From Carboxylicivirga longa (GTDB taxonomy: Bacteria; Bacteroidota; Bacteroidia; Bacteroidales; Marinilabiliaceae): a stretch of 64,000 nt of DNA. Under the pieces are notes generated by a model. The model ran no database searches and was not told the DNA's origin. It saw only the letters and a program-made list of their open reading frames with translations. Position 1 is the stretch's first letter; each line of letters begins with the position of its first letter. The DNA lies in assembly GCF_050589825.1 (NCBI RefSeq), contig NZ_JBNGOZ010000001.1, positions 372,001-436,000 of the forward strand. The letters run 5' to 3'. Shown here piece after piece: positions 36,201-43,353 of this stretch. The translations under genes were made by a program, and so were the position numbers.

Positions 36201-37177
36201 TTCTTGGTTTTGACATTAATCCTAAACGCAAGAATCCTTATGCTCCGTCATCGGTAAAACTTCGTTTTGCTATTTCTGATAGCAGAAAATATATTGTTCT
36301 CCCTGCATCTGGCGATACTGCCAAAGAAATTGAGCGTGTAATGAGCCGAAGTATGCAGCTCACAACAGGTCAAAAGGAAAGTTTGATTGAGCGTTGGGAT
36401 GAAGCCATTAAAGACTTCACGGCAGACCGACAAATCCGATACATCGTTACAGGAAACATACTTCAAGGTTCTGCGGATTTTTCAGGCAAGTTGGTAAGCT
36501 TCACCACCAAAGGAAGAGGTGTTCAGAAAGGTATTTTAATGAGTGAGGCATGGTCGCCCGACAATAATGATAATAAAGCGGACAACTATGTTGTAGCTCC
36601 AATTGCCAAGCTGCAAAAACACATTATGAGCCTTCGTAATGGTGCTACCATTGCCACCGAAAACAGGATTACAATAGCCAGGCATTATGATGGCACTTTT
36701 AAGGTCATTATGCCTAAAACCAAAACGCATATTCCCATTTACACCGATAAAGAAGTGGTGAAGCTCCTGGTTAATAATCGGGATGGTTTTGAAATGGTTT
36801 CGGGCAATATGAGAGCTTCGGTTGAAGAAAGTAAGATGCCTAAACTTCTTAATCTGCTTGGTGAGCGGTTTAGTTTATCGGTTAAAATTCCTCGCCATTA
36901 TTACGATGAGTTTTTGGATAAGGGAACAAAGCGAGGCTATTCAACTGATAGCCTTACCAATGAGGCGATGAAGATGTTTGAGCAAGACAAAAAGGAATTT
37001 CCCAAACGTCTGGCCAGGCAAAAGCAAGCTGCCCCCAAAGGCAAAACCATAAAGCTTGATAGTTCAAAGAAATTAAAGCTTGTGAAACTCCGGGCAAAGG
37101 CAATCCTGATAAAGCAAAAACAGCTTAAAGCTGTAGCAGGTCTTGGTTCTCACCCTAAAATTAGGACCATATTATGA
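33230..37177 (+). CDS. Strawberry-notch type superfamily II helicase (polyvalent protein)
   Basis: In this 1315-aa protein, helicase motifs are clear: Walker A VGDQTGIGKGRT near 149, MDEAHNASGSSN near 276, a LSATFAKRP motif III, INQSGSTGASAHA (motif V) and QKRGRINRTGQ near 665 (motif VI). The architecture matches the Sbno family found in phage and plasmid polyvalent proteins, including P1 DarB, which is packed in the virion and guards DNA against type I restriction. It starts one base after the methylase stop, and its C-terminus carries the shared motif KLVKLRAKAILIKQKQL followed by AVAGLG. Confidence 0.9.
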   Translation: MKSDIKICKSNITIKFGSVPPKHISARLIELGFKTNNNKSFVRTKKLAQNEHEYLQGMFGHKGLGMAYIPTAEKGFILDTTVPDSMGHEMHIAIRKVKKSIGMPLFDYVAEKLDYSNDELVKSLSCEQIDAVSLAIYNIEKRGQGIIVGDQTGIGKGRTAAALIRYGVKSGMQPVFLSEKPNLFTDLYRDLSDIGSSALVPFIVNTKESKTNVKDKSGEVIYTAPEKTTQERIIKGKKVPNNYNFVCATYSQFNQPKKPAKQEFLNAASSGNIIIMDEAHNASGSSNTGEFMQGVLRQTKGVCFLSATFAKRPDNMPIYAQKTSMSDANMSKEDLVEAITKGGVALQEVLAAQLVSEGQMIRRERSFEGVEVNYIELKEKAKEQADTADKVTSIIRDIIGFQEKYINKQVDELDKIAAAESKEVETRKGTEKAGVDNIPYFSKVFNVINQLLFSLNASDVADHAIKRLKEGKKPIIAFASTMGSFLEGMAKPDDVINGDFSTVLEKGLDSVFRYTEKDIDGESQGKQFNIADLSEDAQLAYYDIIRRIEQASTGITISPLDLVIQKIKEAGYSVGEVTGRKLCVQYNSTKAKNTTALVMSRKKENTADLFRQFNDNEIDCLLINQSGSTGASAHAIVTDKVPAEKVKQRVMVILQPELNINTEIQKRGRINRTGQIMKPIYDYIISSIPAQKRFMMMLKKKLKSLDANTTSNQKSSKSQLESDDFLNKYGDKVVRGYMLENPELNKALDNPLKFEGKDSDETASEGDASKVTGRVAVLSVKEQEKFYTEVIERYNDYIEYLKQADEYDLEVEVLNLKAESLEKRVVIAGKGGRSVFGNDTYLEKCECNVLKKPYGKAELEKLIKKYLDSKDPDTISEEIVLAHEKFVQNKLSDDLKALEEKYKELFNGITDEKGYQKIPVYDKAAQRDYVAERTEEIQEGKQAEITKTKTQSENRKRYLNNFFKFFKVGHGYFYPAVSFETDSSSNSYCVFLGFDINPKRKNPYAPSSVKLRFAISDSRKYIVLPASGDTAKEIERVMSRSMQLTTGQKESLIERWDEAIKDFTADRQIRYIVTGNILQGSADFSGKLVSFTTKGRGVQKGILMSEAWSPDNNDNKADNYVVAPIAKLQKHIMSLRNGATIATENRITIARHYDGTFKVIMPKTKTHIPIYTDKEVVKLLVNNRDGFEMVSGNMRASVEESKMPKLLNLLGERFSLSVKIPRHYYDEFLDKGTKRGYSTDSLTNEAMKMFEQDKKEFPKRLARQKQAAPKGKTIKLDSSKKLKLVKLRAKAILIKQKQLKAVAGLGSHPKIRTIL

Positions 37178-39498
37178 CAGAAAAGGAATTCTATAAAAAA
37201 TACAAGGCTATCCACAAGGATATTCGCTCAAATGGTAAATCCAAACTTTCCATATTGACTGATGGATTTAAGGAGGGAGTAAATGTCAATGCTTTGCCTG
37301 TTTACAAAGGCTTTGAGAAAGAAACAAACATTGTCCGTAAACGCTATAATCCAAGGAAAGGTGATTTCGTCTGGATTTTAACTAATGAAGGTTTTACCGA
37401 AGGACGAAACGGCTATAGAACAAAGAAAGGTTATAAACCAAATCCTGATGACGGTTTCTTTATTATAAGTGATGATAAAACCTTGTATGAGAACTACTGT
37501 GCAAATAAGATTGAGTTGATTGGTGACCTAGGTGATATTGACCAAGAAGTTGAAATAGCTCTTCGGGACAAGCAAAAAAACAGACAGTTTAAAGATGCTG
37601 GGAAACGAGTACATGGCTCACGCAAAGAACAAGCGATGTACAACAAGCTTATTCGAAGTAGCGATTTAAGCAGTATTGAACAGGATGAAGCCACTGCTAT
37701 CGAACTCATTAAGAAGGATAAGGTATTTCCTAAAATAGAGCCGCAAACCGAGAAAGAAAATGGAACAGATGCTGGTTGTGCTTACCTGAAAACAAAAATT
37801 CGTCAGGCATTCCCGGCTAAACCAAATAACAATACCAAAGAAGCCAGAGAGCAATATGTTCTAATGGCAGAGGCAATCTTTAAAGTTTTGCAAGGTGCCA
37901 TAACTATTGGAGACCTGAAAGCTTTGTTTTCTATTGCTAACAATGGGGAAATTATCGAGAAAACAGACTTTGGGATAATATTTGGTAAACAGCTACGCAA
38001 TATAGTGTTTGTTCTATACGGCTATTCATATAATGTAGGTAAAGCTAAAAATGTCCTAAAGGAAGCAAATAAATATAGTGGAATTAACCGTTTACTCGCC
38101 CGACAGAACTTAGAGAATCTAAGAGCAGAATATGAGCTAAAGAATCAGGTTTTCAGAAAATGTATTGAATCAGCAAAACGAATCATCACAAAATCTGATA
38201 TGCAATTTCATAAAAAAGAAGCTCTTGTATTTAGTGGTGGTTTATTAAGCAGTATTAAAACCATACCAGAATATATTAAGTATGTTGAGCATGTATGCCT
38301 GCGTTTTATCAAGAATCAAATAAAGGAATACGACCAAAAAAAAGAGCAATTTCCATACAAGGAATTTAAACCGGATTGGAGCTGGGCAGAAACAAAGAAA
38401 ACAAGCAAATCAAAAAGCAGCAGCAAGCCTAAAATAGAAGCCATACCGCTATCGTATATCAAACGCACAGGCGGTTTATTAATTGAAGAAGCGGACGAAA
38501 ACACGGTTATCAAGAAGCTTCATTTTAAATCACTCACATTAGGAAACTATGTAAAGGATGATGAAGCCAGGGAACACATTCGCCACTTTGTTGCAGCCAT
38601 CGTTGATTTATGCGAGGTGCTTGACATCAACCTATCCATAAACGAAGCCCTGGCTATTGCTTTTGGCGCATTCGGTCGTGGTGGTAAAGCAATGGCTACT
38701 TATTACCCAACACGACAGCTCATCAACTTGACTAAACGAAATGGTGACGGTTCCGTAGCTCATGAGTGGGGACATTTCTTTGACCACTTTTTAAATGGTT
38801 TAGAATTATCAACCAAACCATTACGTTCTGAAAGCTGCCTGAACACCATTATTGAAAGTTTAGGCTATCGTAAGAAGTATTTCATCGGAGGTAAATCATC
38901 CCCAACAAAAGATTGGTTCAAGTCGATATTAAAGGTTGCTTTAGAAGATGATGTTCCTAAAACAATCCTTCATCAGAGCTTTGCACAATTAATCGTCATG
39001 CTTCGATTTGGCTATTATGGTGCAGAAGGCGGTATCTGTGTGAGCTATGATAATTTCAATTCCGATGGCTCTAAAAAGCGTCCAACAGACAGCTACTTAT
39101 ATCACTACTCCAAACTTCAAGGTGCTTATTGGAAAGATATTGCAGAGTTATTTGCCCGAAGCTTTGAATGTTATGTGTACGACAAGCTAAAAGCAAAGGA
39201 CCGGGTAAATAACTATCTGGTATCGGGTGGGATGTTTTCTCATCCTGTTTATCCACAAGGCAAGGAACGCATTTACATCAACAAGTGCTTTGACAACCTG
39301 ATTTATGCCATCAAGAAGCATTTATCCATTAAATCATTTGAACCATTTACCGACAAACGAGCCGATGAATACATCGACCTGACCGAGAAAGGTAGCGTGA
39401 ACAAAGGTGTGATAGTGGGAAAAGAACGCAAACTGAAACTTGCCAAAATCAGGGCTAAAGCAATTCGCATTAAACAAAAACAGTTAAAAATATCGTGA
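37174..39498 (+). CDS. LPD1-type zincin-like polyvalent protein
   Basis: This 774-aa protein has the large polyvalent-protein-associated domain LPD1 in its C-terminal half: LAIAFGAFGRGGKAMATYYP, then INLTKRNGDGSVAHEWGHFF with the zincin motif His530-Glu531-x-x-His534, and a distal ELFARSFECYV. Such domains in injected phage proteins are thought to act as peptidases or to counter host defences. It overlaps the helicase gene by ATGA, and ends in the same motif (KLAKIRAKAIRIKQKQL) as the other two polyvalent proteins. The N-terminal half is not recognisable. Confidence 0.85.
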   Translation: MTEKEFYKKYKAIHKDIRSNGKSKLSILTDGFKEGVNVNALPVYKGFEKETNIVRKRYNPRKGDFVWILTNEGFTEGRNGYRTKKGYKPNPDDGFFIISDDKTLYENYCANKIELIGDLGDIDQEVEIALRDKQKNRQFKDAGKRVHGSRKEQAMYNKLIRSSDLSSIEQDEATAIELIKKDKVFPKIEPQTEKENGTDAGCAYLKTKIRQAFPAKPNNNTKEAREQYVLMAEAIFKVLQGAITIGDLKALFSIANNGEIIEKTDFGIIFGKQLRNIVFVLYGYSYNVGKAKNVLKEANKYSGINRLLARQNLENLRAEYELKNQVFRKCIESAKRIITKSDMQFHKKEALVFSGGLLSSIKTIPEYIKYVEHVCLRFIKNQIKEYDQKKEQFPYKEFKPDWSWAETKKTSKSKSSSKPKIEAIPLSYIKRTGGLLIEEADENTVIKKLHFKSLTLGNYVKDDEAREHIRHFVAAIVDLCEVLDINLSINEALAIAFGAFGRGGKAMATYYPTRQLINLTKRNGDGSVAHEWGHFFDHFLNGLELSTKPLRSESCLNTIIESLGYRKKYFIGGKSSPTKDWFKSILKVALEDDVPKTILHQSFAQLIVMLRFGYYGAEGGICVSYDNFNSDGSKKRPTDSYLYHYSKLQGAYWKDIAELFARSFECYVYDKLKAKDRVNNYLVSGGMFSHPVYPQGKERIYINKCFDNLIYAIKKHLSIKSFEPFTDKRADEYIDLTEKGSVNKGVIVGKERKLKLAKIRAKAIRIKQKQLKIS

Positions 39499-39499
39499 T

Positions 39500-40366
39500 A
39501 TGAAACTTACAATCAAAAACTACAAGGAAGCCACCAAAAATATTGACTTCAAAAAGTTGCCGGAAGCAGCACAGGAAGCACATAAAGAGTTTGATTCATT
39601 TGCCGATTTCTACAATGAGGATAAGGACATTAAAGAGATGTTGGATAATCATTTCAAAATCGTTGAACCATATCTAAAGGATTCAGGAAAGAAAAGCCCT
39701 GCAACCAAGAAAACACCAGCGAAAAAGAAGACTACCTCGTCACAAAAATCGACAAAAAATGTGACGAAGAAAGCTTCATCAAAGCGAACTGCCACAAAGA
39801 AAACTACAGAACCTAAAAAGGCACAACGTAAACCCATCGAGGTTGATTTAATACCATTGGAAATAAAAGTAATCAGGCGTTATCTGAACTTCCACAATAA
39901 GAAGGTAACAGAACGTCAGGTATCGCTTTTGTACAAGGTGATTCAAAAGGCTGCTACCGAAAAGACCATCCGCCTTACTAGCAAGTATGCTTCTGAAATT
40001 AAAAGTATCAGCAATGACCTGATTAAGACTTACAAGGATATGAATGGTACTTGCAAGTTTGAAGTTCCGAATTCATTGTACACGAAGCTAAAAAAGATTG
40101 TGGATGATTACGGTGTTACTCCGGCAGTTGCTTTGATTAAAAGGTTTATCAATTTGTATGGCAATATCACTAAAGCAAAAGCCCAACGCTTACTTACCAC
40201 AGTTACCAATTCATTGAAAAACGGTAAGGTCAATAAGTCCGACAAAGAATTTGAACAGGTGAAAAACGTCCAAAAGCATTTGCATGATTATCTGGAGAGC
40301 GACAAGCTACTTGTTACCAATGTGCAGTTGAAAGGGCTTCAAGGCATTGCCGGATTGGGAAAGTAA
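39500..40366 (+). CDS. Basic Lys-rich protein, zero-frame product of a frameshift pair
   Basis: This 288-aa protein has an acidic helical N-terminus of about 60 residues. A low-complexity Lys/Thr/Ser/Pro-rich stretch follows (TKKTPAKKKTTSSQKSTKN to PKKAQRKP), histone-like and likely DNA-binding. A helical C-terminal domain (residues 115-280) ends GLQGIAGLGK-stop. The last two codons lie in a GGGAAAG slippery heptamer directly ahead of the stop. A fraction of ribosomes probably continues into the RecA-like frame and gives a 504-aa fusion. It starts one base after the LPD1 gene stop. Confidence 0.75.
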   Translation: MKLTIKNYKEATKNIDFKKLPEAAQEAHKEFDSFADFYNEDKDIKEMLDNHFKIVEPYLKDSGKKSPATKKTPAKKKTTSSQKSTKNVTKKASSKRTATKKTTEPKKAQRKPIEVDLIPLEIKVIRRYLNFHNKKVTERQVSLLYKVIQKAATEKTIRLTSKYASEIKSISNDLIKTYKDMNGTCKFEVPNSLYTKLKKIVDDYGVTPAVALIKRFINLYGNITKAKAQRLLTTVTNSLKNGKVNKSDKEFEQVKNVQKHLHDYLESDKLLVTNVQLKGLQGIAGLGK

Positions 40367-40399
40367 ATGCCACTACTTCCACGCCCAAAAGTAGTGGCA
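40357..40399 (+). promoter_or_regulatory. Programmed -1 ribosomal frameshift site
   Basis: G-GGA-AAG at 40357-40363 is in the correct phase (zero-frame codons GGA AAG), with the stop codon TAA immediately after at 40364-40366. Four bases further starts an 11-bp perfect hairpin: TGCCACTACTT (40368-40378) with AAGTAGTGGCA (40389-40399) and a ten-base loop. After a -1 slip the frame reads on without stop through a Thr-rich linker into the RecA-like ATPase. The same heptamer is used by phage lambda genes G and T. Confidence 0.85.
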
Positions 40400-40464
40400 C
40401 AAAGCCAAGGGCAACAACACGAAGCACCACCAGAACCACAACAATAGCACCCGACCAGGTTGTA

Positions 40465-41013
40465 TTGGCAAATGACCTTGCCAAGATGAATTTTAAGACC
40501 ATCTCCATCAGGGGAAAGTTCGGCAAACTATTAGGCAAGCTGTATATCCCATTCTATATAATGATTTACGGCTCACGCTTTCATGGGAAAAGTACCGTAG
40601 CCCTGATGTTTGCCGATGAATTAGTAAAACAGCACGGATATAAAGTCCTGTATGTAGCCAATGAAGAAGGTGCAAAAGGAACAATGCAGGAGAAAGTGGT
40701 AAGACTTGGAATCAACAGCCCGATTGGAATCATCGAGGATTACAATCCAAAGCTATTCAGGGATTATGATGTGGTATTTATCGACAGTACTCAAACGACC
40801 GATATTTCTCACGAGGAATTTAAAGAGCTCAAGAAACAGTTCCCGAACACCTCATTTGTAATCATTAATCAGGCAAACCGGGATGGAAGCTCTAAAGGCG
40901 GAACTAAGTGGGAGCATATTGTGGATGCCATCATGCACATCGAAAACCAAAGTGCAACGATGGAGAAAAACCGCTTTCCGGAGGGTAGTACAGAAACCAT
41001 TAAAGTCTTTTAG
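40465..41013 (+). CDS. RecA/RadA-like ATPase, probable -1 frameshift product with the upstream gene
   Basis: The P-loop ATPase has Walker A GSRFHGKS, Walker B VVFIDST, and a RadA/KaiC-like end: FVIINQANRDG, then GGTKWEHIVDAIMHIEN. Alone it could begin at TTG 40465 or ATG 40486, giving about 175-182 aa. However, the frame is open back to the slippery site at 40357 and reads NATTSTPKSSGTKPRATTRS, a plausible linker. So the full product is probably the 504-aa fusion 39500-41013: a basic DNA-binding domain plus RecA-like motor. Roles in genome packaging, condensation or recombination are all possible. It is not a terminase or an FtsK/A32-type packaging ATPase by its motifs. Confidence 0.8.
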   Translation: MANDLAKMNFKTISIRGKFGKLLGKLYIPFYIMIYGSRFHGKSTVALMFADELVKQHGYKVLYVANEEGAKGTMQEKVVRLGINSPIGIIEDYNPKLFRDYDVVFIDSTQTTDISHEEFKELKKQFPNTSFVIINQANRDGSSKGGTKWEHIVDAIMHIENQSATMEKNRFPEGSTETIKVF

Positions 41014-41014
41014 C

Positions 41015-41347
41015 ATGGAAGAAATGACAATTAAATTTTATTGGGTGGTTATAGCCGGATTGAGCTCATTAACGATTGGGGTACTCTCTTTTATCATCCG
41101 CAATGCCATTTCAAAAAATGCGACCAAGGAAACGGTGGAAGCCAAAACCGATTTACTGGAGAAAGACATTAAGCACCTGACAAAAGAACTGGATGGGGCT
41201 GAAAACAAGTTTGCCATACTGCATAAGCGTGTTTCAGATTTAAGGGATAGCTCCAAAGAAATCTATGTGAGTAAGGAATTGTTTCATCAGACCATCAAGC
41301 AGCTTAATGACAAGTTGGATACCATCTTAAAATTTGTAGAGCGATGA
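41015..41347 (+). CDS. Membrane-anchored coiled-coil protein of the lysis cassette
   Basis: This 110-aa protein is translated from ATG 41015, just after the preceding stop. One N-terminal membrane helix (VVIAGLSSLTIGVLSFII) is followed by a coiled coil (TDLLEKDIKHLTKELDGAEN onward). It overlaps the 3-TM holin-like gene by ATGA. The layout recalls small phage proteins beside holins (hemolysin XhlA-like or an antiholin); it could also be a spanin-like protein. Confidence 0.7.
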   Translation: MEEMTIKFYWVVIAGLSSLTIGVLSFIIRNAISKNATKETVEAKTDLLEKDIKHLTKELDGAENKFAILHKRVSDLRDSSKEIYVSKELFHQTIKQLNDKLDTILKFVER

Positions 41348-41766
41348 GAAAGATATTCGGAAAACTAACCAATGCCGGGGTTGCTGAAACGCTCAAGGTT
41401 GGCACAAAACTCATTGATGAGATTTTTACTACTCAGGAAGAAAAGCTCCAGGGGAAAATGGAGCTTTTTAAAATGGCAGTTGCTGACCGTGATTCTGCAA
41501 GAACCATGTATGCACAGGATAGCTGGTTGCAAAAGATTTTTGCCATCTTTTTCCTGGTTGCATGGTGCGGTCTGACCTTCGTGATGCTCAACTATTTTGT
41601 ATTTCAAACCATTGAATTGCAGGATTGGCAAATAGCCTTTATTAGTAGCATTAACGGTGGTATTTCTACAAAACTCAGCACCATTATCGACTTTCTTTTC
41701 GGGGGTGCAATTTCCGGTGTAAACAATGTAAAACTTAAAACTAAACGTAAAAATGAAGACTTTTGA
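41344..41766 (+). CDS. Holin-like membrane protein (3TM holin type)
   Basis: This 140-aa protein has an N-terminal amphipathic and charged region (AVADRDSARTMYAQDSWLQK). Hydrophobic segments follow (IFAIFFLVAWCGLTFVML, and a second near IIDFLFGGAISG), with a Lys-rich tail. The ADRDSAR..YAQDSWLQKIFA pattern fits the '3TM holin' family first described in gene-transfer-agent release. It overlaps the endolysin gene by 14 bases. Confidence 0.75.
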   Translation: MRKIFGKLTNAGVAETLKVGTKLIDEIFTTQEEKLQGKMELFKMAVADRDSARTMYAQDSWLQKIFAIFFLVAWCGLTFVMLNYFVFQTIELQDWQIAFISSINGGISTKLSTIIDFLFGGAISGVNNVKLKTKRKNEDF

Positions 41767-42307
41767 TGAACTCTTTGATGGAGTAATAAAACACGAGGGA
41801 TATTATGCCAATGTAACTGGAGATAAAGGTGGAGAAACGTATATGGGTGTTGCCCGGAATTTACATCCCGATTGGGAAGGATGGCAGCTTATTGATGAAT
41901 ACAAACAAGTGTTTGGAGAAATAAAGCGGAATACAAAGCTAGATATTCCAGGATTAACGGAATTGGTTAAGGATTTCTACAAGCATAACTTCTACGATAA
42001 ATATAAAATAGGCTATATTGTTTCTGATCCTTTGCAGGAAATTATTTTTGATTGGTGCGTAAATAGTGGTTACTGGGGTAGCTGTGGAGTTCAAAAAGTA
42101 TTGAACCGTTTTTTTGATTATAACCTTAAACTAGATGGGATAATTGGGAAGAATACGGTTAAAGCAATTAATTCTTGTCCTCCGGAAACACTGTTTAATG
42201 CCATTAAATCTGCTCGCATCCATTATTACAACACCATTGCTCAGAAAGGTCAGAACCATAAGTTTTTAAAGGGGTGGTTAAGAAGAATTGACAACATTGT
42301 TTATTAA
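41753..42307 (+). CDS. Endolysin: GH108 N-acetylmuramidase with PG-binding domain
   Basis: This 184-aa enzyme starts with the glycoside hydrolase 108 motif VIKHEGYYANVTGDKGGETY, with Glu15 as likely acid catalyst, followed by MGVARNLHPDWEGW. The C-terminal part (FDWCVNSGYWGSCGVQKVLN, LDGIIGKNTVKAIN) is the PG_binding_3 domain. It hydrolyses the glycan chain of peptidoglycan for release. It has no signal peptide, which fits export through the neighbouring holin. Confidence 0.93.
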   Translation: MKTFDELFDGVIKHEGYYANVTGDKGGETYMGVARNLHPDWEGWQLIDEYKQVFGEIKRNTKLDIPGLTELVKDFYKHNFYDKYKIGYIVSDPLQEIIFDWCVNSGYWGSCGVQKVLNRFFDYNLKLDGIIGKNTVKAINSCPPETLFNAIKSARIHYYNTIAQKGQNHKFLKGWLRRIDNIVY

Positions 42308-42371
42308 GATATTACCGAAGTCTAGTAAGTTGTATTAAATTTGATATCTGACTTTAAAACATAGATTATGT

Positions 42372-43262
42372 ATGAAACAGTTATCAAGATTTCATGAAGA
42401 AGATTACTTTAACGAATTCAAAAATGAAATATTATCAATTATTGATGATGATAATTATAAAACTAGCCCAACTTTTTTCAGGTGTAATTCTTTTTATGAT
42501 ATTTTTATAAATAGTTTTAATCAAATCCATCACTTTGCATTTGATAGTAAAAACCCCAATGAAAAAAGTAATTCTAGAGCTTTAAATTGTGGTATAAGAA
42601 TTCCATATTCTAACTTCAAACCACTGAAAGGAGAAGATTTACATCAATTAAAAGATACCGTTGAAAAAACATATCGCACAATGGCATCAAAAATTTCTTG
42701 TTCAAGAGGAAATGCCTTTTTATTGTGCGAAAATTATAAAACCACTAACAATTATTCGAAAGCAAATAAACGTTTACACTTTTATACAAATATTGCTACT
42801 GGCAAAACTGAGCATATTGGTAAGATTATTATTAATCAAATAGCACCTAAAACATATGCTGTATTAGATTTAGCTAATTTAAATGAAGTAGAATATAATA
42901 ATAGTATTTTCAACTATTCCTTTGCTTTACCTTGTATTGTTTTTGCAAATTATGCCTGTGGAGATATCTTTTTTTTTAATGATAAGAATTTAGATTTTGC
43001 AAGAGTAAATATTATTGATTTTATAAATTCTGATAAGGAAAAAACGGATACGATTCAGCATAAATTTTCTAGAACTGGATTAAAAGAATTGACTATTAAA
43101 ATGTTTCTTGAAAGCGATTTGATTTATTCTGTTAAAGTAAATGAAATTGCATTTGCAGGTAGATTAAGGGAGCGAGAATCGTATTTCAATGCTAGGATTA
43201 ATTTTAAAGAGAATAAATGGTTGTCATTTGAGGGGCATTCATATTTAGAGAGTTTAAAATAA
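42372..43262 (+). CDS. Unknown protein of the AT-rich cargo
   Basis: I do not recognise this 296-aa protein. No membrane helix or signal peptide is apparent. It is rich in Asn, Lys, Phe and Ile, with visibly more A and T than the viral genes to its left. It stands 91 bp ahead of a gene encoding a predicted nuclease on the same strand, so they may form a two-gene system. Its position between the lysis cassette and the integrase is a typical place for lysogenic-conversion or defence genes. Confidence 0.6.
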   Translation: MKQLSRFHEEDYFNEFKNEILSIIDDDNYKTSPTFFRCNSFYDIFINSFNQIHHFAFDSKNPNEKSNSRALNCGIRIPYSNFKPLKGEDLHQLKDTVEKTYRTMASKISCSRGNAFLLCENYKTTNNYSKANKRLHFYTNIATGKTEHIGKIIINQIAPKTYAVLDLANLNEVEYNNSIFNYSFALPCIVFANYACGDIFFFNDKNLDFARVNIIDFINSDKEKTDTIQHKFSRTGLKELTIKMFLESDLIYSVKVNEIAFAGRLRERESYFNARINFKENKWLSFEGHSYLESLK

Positions 43263-43353
43263 ACAGACTTGATCCGCTCCATTATATTCTAAAATTAACC
43301 TGTTTTTTGATATTGATTTAAAGCTATTTATATTTGAATTAAGAAGTTACTGT

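Noticed and set aside
40368..40399. The 11-bp hairpin as a transcription terminator
   Set aside because: There is no T-run after the stem, and the hairpin lies four bases after a slippery heptamer and stop codon within a continuous operon.
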